Below, piece by piece: positions 61,355-64,000 of a DNA stretch of 64,000 nt. The DNA lies in assembly GCA_046330285.1 (NCBI GenBank), contig JAXLSX010000006.1:1-64000 (forward strand). Reading direction: 5' to 3'. Origin of the DNA: RHKX01 sp046330285 (lineage in GTDB: Bacteria; Actinomycetota; Thermoleophilia; Solirubrobacterales; 70-9). Position 1 is the first letter of the stretch, and every line of letters begins with the position of its first letter. The position numbers and the translations under genes are program-made. The notes beneath the pieces are model-generated. The model ran no database searches and had not been told where the DNA came from. It saw only the letters and a list, made by a program, of their open reading frames with translations.

Positions 61355-62979
61355 CGTCGCACCTCCGGCACCGCGGTGCCGGCATCGGCGGCGATCACGC
61401 GGGCGCCCTCCTCGGGGGTGATCGCCCGGCCGCCGGTCACCCGGGCCGTCTCGGTCGCGAAGTACCAGCCGCCGCCGAGGACCTCGGACGGCGCCCCGTC
61501 GGCGATCACCCGGCCCCGGGCCAGGAGGACCACCCTGGTCGCGAAGCGGGCGGCGAACTCGACGTCGTGGGTGGCGACGATCAACCCGGCGCCACGGGCG
61601 GCCAGTTCGGCGATCCAGTCGGAGAGGTCGTCCTTGCGGGCGCGGTCGAGGCCTCGGGTCGGCTCGTCGAGACAGATCAGACCGCCGGGTTCGCCGCCGG
61701 CGCCGCGCCCCGCCATGGCGATCGCGAGCGCGAGCCGCTGGCGCTCGCCGCCGGAGAGGTCGCGGGGATCGGCATCGCCGGCGACGTCGAGCCCGACGGC
61801 CGCGAGCGCCGCGACACCGGCATCGCCCGGGAGCTCGGCGTCGACCCGCTCGCGGACGAAGTAGTCGTCGGGGCGCTGGCCGAGCATCGCCGCGCCTTCC
61901 GGGACCGAGACCGATCCGGACAGTGGATCGAGGATGCCGGCAGCCGCCCGCAGCAGCGTCGTCTTGCCGGCGCCGTTGGGGCCCATCAGCGCGACCCGCT
62001 CGCCGCTCGCGACGGCGAGGTCGATCCCCCGCAGAACCTCACGCAACGCGTCGCCGGCGCTCAGTTCGACCCGGAGACGGCGACAGGTGAGGACGGCGTC
62101 ACCGCCCGGGGCCGCCGGCACGGCCGCCGGGACCTCACCGCCGGGCGCCGGCGGCGGCCCGGAACCAAGCCGAGCGCGCGCCTCCTTGACGGTGACCGGA
62201 GACGCATCGATGCCGGCGAGGGCGAAGAGCCGCGTCACCGGGGTGGCCAGCTCGGGAGCCGTCGCCAGCGCCGCCCGCCCGAATCCAGCGGAGGGACCGT
62301 CGAAGAGAACCGTCCCGCGGTCGAGAGCCACGACCCGGTCGGCCGCGGCGAGGCAGCGCTCGAGCCGGTGCTCGCCGAGCAGCACGGTCACCCCCCACTC
62401 CTCGTTGAGGCGGCGGAGCAGGGCGATCAGCTCGTCGCCGGCGACCGGGTCGAGCTGCGAGGTCGGTTCGTCGAGCAGGAGCAGCGGCGGGCCGGTGACG
62501 AGCGCGGCTCCGAGCGCGACGCGCTGGAGCTCGCCGCCGGACAGCGAGTCGGTCGTCCGGTCGAGCAGCGGCTCGATCGCGAGGGCAAGGGCTGTCTCCT
62601 CGACCGCCCGCGCGGACTCGACCGCTCCGGCGCCGCGGAGCTCGAGCGGCAGTTCGAGCTCGGCCCGCACCGTCGTCGAGACGACCTGCGTCTCCGGCTC
62701 CTGGGCGACGAAGCCGACGGAGGTGGCCAGCTCGGCCGGGCCGGTCGTCCGCGTCGAGCGGCCGCCGACCTCGATCGATCCGGCGATCTCGCCGCCGTGG
62801 AAATGCGGGACGAGCCCACAAGCGGCGCGCAGGAGCGTGCTCTTGCCGGAGCCGGACCGGCCGGCGAGCACGACGAACTCCCCCGGCTCGATCGACAGGT
62901 CGATGCCGGCGAGGGCGAGCCCGGCGGCCTCCGGATAGCGGTATTCGAGCCGCTCGATCGCGAGTGCGGGATCAGCCAC
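61351..62979 (-). CDS. ecfA: ECF transporter double ATPase (A1-A2 fusion)
   Basis: Two ABC ATPase domains in one 542-residue chain, powering the ECF transporter. Domain 1 has LAGRSGSGKSTLL (K46), signature LSGGELQR (146-153) and Walker B LLLLDEP (166-172); domain 2 has MGPNGAGKTTLL (K339), LSGGERQR (408-415) and LICLDEP (434-440). The domains are joined by a Pro/Gly/Ala-rich linker near 275-293. GTG 62979 overlaps the T-component end by 8 bp, and its stop overlaps the S-toroid start (GTGA), so the three parts are made together. Confidence 0.95.
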   Translation of the reverse strand: MADPALAIERLEYRYPEAAGLALAGIDLSIEPGEFVVLAGRSGSGKSTLLRAACGLVPHFHGGEIAGSIEVGGRSTRTTGPAELATSVGFVAQEPETQVVSTTVRAELELPLELRGAGAVESARAVEETALALAIEPLLDRTTDSLSGGELQRVALGAALVTGPPLLLLDEPTSQLDPVAGDELIALLRRLNEEWGVTVLLGEHRLERCLAAADRVVALDRGTVLFDGPSAGFGRAALATAPELATPVTRLFALAGIDASPVTVKEARARLGSGPPPAPGGEVPAAVPAAPGGDAVLTCRRLRVELSAGDALREVLRGIDLAVASGERVALMGPNGAGKTTLLRAAAGILDPLSGSVSVPEGAAMLGQRPDDYFVRERVDAELPGDAGVAALAAVGLDVAGDADPRDLSGGERQRLALAIAMAGRGAGGEPGGLICLDEPTRGLDRARKDDLSDWIAELAARGAGLIVATHDVEFAARFATRVVLLARGRVIADGAPSEVLGGGWYFATETARVTGGRAITPEEGARVIAADAGTAVPEVRR

Positions 62980-63868
62980 GGAGGGCCCCCCGGCGGCGGC
63001 GCGCGTCCGGGACCAGCGGCGCGGCGGTCAGCACGAGGACGAGAAGCGCGAAGGCGAACGTCGCCGCGTCGGCGTCCATCGCGATCTCGGGGTAGGCATC
63101 AAAGGCCGCGATCCCGGTGATCCCGGCCGCCACCACAAGCACGAGCCCGGCGACGCCGGCGGCGAGCAGCGCGAACTCGCCGCGCTCGCGGGGATGCCGA
63201 GGCAGCCGCGACCGGACGCCGAGGCCGTAGCCGCGGAGCTCCAGCGTCGCGGCGATGTCGACGGAGCGGTCGAGCGAGCCGGCGACGAGACGCCGGGTCA
63301 GCGCCGCGCGGCCGACCGGCGCCGCGGCGGGGCCGCGGAGCCTGCCGGCCTCGGCCATGCGGGCGCCGTCGGCGGCCGCGATCGGGACTAGGCGACTGAC
63401 GAGCGTCGCCGTCAGTGCCGAGCGGGCGGCGAGCGGACGGACCGCGCGCAGCACGCGATCGGGGTCGACGCAGGCGGACCAGACCGCGAAGACGATCAGG
63501 GAGACGAGGATCCGCAGCGCCAGCACCGCCCCCTCCGCGAGTGCCTCGAGCGTGACGTCGACCTGGCCGAGGACGGGGAAGTCGAAGCCGCGGATCAGGA
63601 TCGTTGCTCCGCGCTGGGACGCGATCGCGTTGACGACGATCACCATCACAGCCAGCCCGAGCGACCAGCGCAGCGGCTGCGCGACGCTGCGGCGAGCCCC
63701 GGAGAGGTCGCCGGCGACCCACGCGGCGCAACCCGCTGCGGCGAGCACGATCGGGTTGGCGAAGGTGAACGCGATGACCGCGAGCGGGGCGAGGTAGACG
63801 GCGGCGATCCAGGGTCGTGCGCTCCCGAGGGGGCCCGGCCGCGGCGAGTAGGCGAGGACCGACCTCAT
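62972..63868 (-). CDS. ecfT: ECF transporter transmembrane (T) component
   Basis: Scaffold membrane protein of the ECF transporter, CbiQ/EcfT family, 298 residues with about six helices. The coupling helices carry the conserved Ala-Arg-Gly-type motifs: RMAEAGRLRG and DIAATLELRGYGLG. The ATG overlaps the stop of the upstream partial gene (ATGA). With the double ATPase and the S-toroid protein it forms a complete dedicated transporter. Confidence 0.93.
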   Translation of the reverse strand: MRSVLAYSPRPGPLGSARPWIAAVYLAPLAVIAFTFANPIVLAAAGCAAWVAGDLSGARRSVAQPLRWSLGLAVMVIVVNAIASQRGATILIRGFDFPVLGQVDVTLEALAEGAVLALRILVSLIVFAVWSACVDPDRVLRAVRPLAARSALTATLVSRLVPIAAADGARMAEAGRLRGPAAAPVGRAALTRRLVAGSLDRSVDIAATLELRGYGLGVRSRLPRHPRERGEFALLAAGVAGLVLVVAAGITGIAAFDAYPEIAMDADAATFAFALLVLVLTAAPLVPDARRRRGALRG

Positions 63869-63999
63869 CCGCAGCCCCCGTCCGTTTCGCCGGAGCCGGT
63901 CGCGGCCGGCGCCGGGATCGTCTCGCCGCCGGCGACGGCGACCGCGTACCGATCACGGAGATCGTCGGGCCCGAGCAGGGCCGCGGCGGCTGCGACCGC
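63865..63999 (-). CDS. C-terminal end of a gene entering from outside
   Basis: The last 44 codons and stop of a gene that begins beyond position 64000. The visible end reads LLGPDDLRDRYAVAVAGG, then ETIPAPAATGSGETDGGCG. The stop overlaps the ecfT start (ATGA), which suggests the same operon. The piece is too short to assign; given its position, it may encode another part of the uptake system. Confidence 0.5.
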   Translation of the reverse strand, partial: AVAAAAALLGPDDLRDRYAVAVAGGETIPAPAATGSGETDGGCG

Positions 64000-64000
64000 G

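Overview
This is a gene-dense, very high-GC window of chromosomal housekeeping DNA, most likely from an actinobacterium of the Thermoleophilia/Solirubrobacterales type. The lineage is inferred from GTG-rich starts with GTGA/ATGA overlaps, a dcw cluster without ftsA, a Tad-type secretion island and the scpAB-rluB-aromatic-cmk-der gene order; no rRNA is present to prove it. MurE carries a DNPR motif, so the peptidoglycan is predicted to contain meso-diaminopimelate. No tRNA, rRNA, insertion sequence, prophage or CRISPR array was seen.

Layout. 1-3.4 kb: fmt (partial), def and priA. 3.4-10.7 kb: a PH-domain membrane protein, a secreted propeller protein, metK, a DUF3352 membrane protein, der, cmk and a small membrane protein. 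10.7-18.2 kb: a minus-strand block scpA-scpB-ACT-rluB-aroH-hisC, then a separate promoter and an aromatic-rich leader peptide, then aroF-tyrA-aroA. 18.2-23.7 kb: an AlkD-like repair protein, trpS, a DJ-1/PfpI enzyme beside a GlxA-type regulator, and the NHEJ pair Ku plus LigD polymerase. 23.7-29.3 kb: the glycine cleavage system gcvT-gcvH-gcvPA-gcvPB and a divergent esterase.

29.4-45.5 kb: the complete division and cell-wall (dcw) cluster mraZ-rsmH-ftsL-ftsI-murE-murF-mraY-murD-ftsW-murG-murC-murB-ftsQ-ftsZ, with a recognisable MraZ operator, a strong ftsZ promoter and several long hairpins. 45.7-51.5 kb: an unknown membrane protein and a compact Tad-type block (tadC, tadB, cpaF ATPase, CpaB-like) with its own histidine kinase and response regulator. 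51.6-55.9 kb: two MFS exporters, a TetR regulator with a near-perfect operator, a DUF192 protein and an unknown protein. 55.9-64 kb: an NfeD-like protein, an unusual Rho homologue, glpD and an ECF transporter operon whose S component is fused to an extracellular six-repeat squalene-cyclase/transcobalamin-like toroid.

Regulation. Many operon-leading genes have a TANNNT (or similar) -10 hexamer 6-8 bases before the start codon, the signature of leaderless mRNAs. The most interesting items are the aromatic leader peptide before aroF, the ECF S-toroid fusion, the Rho homologue with a mutated P-loop, and the Ku/LigD junction where the conserved LigD N-terminus has no usable start codon.
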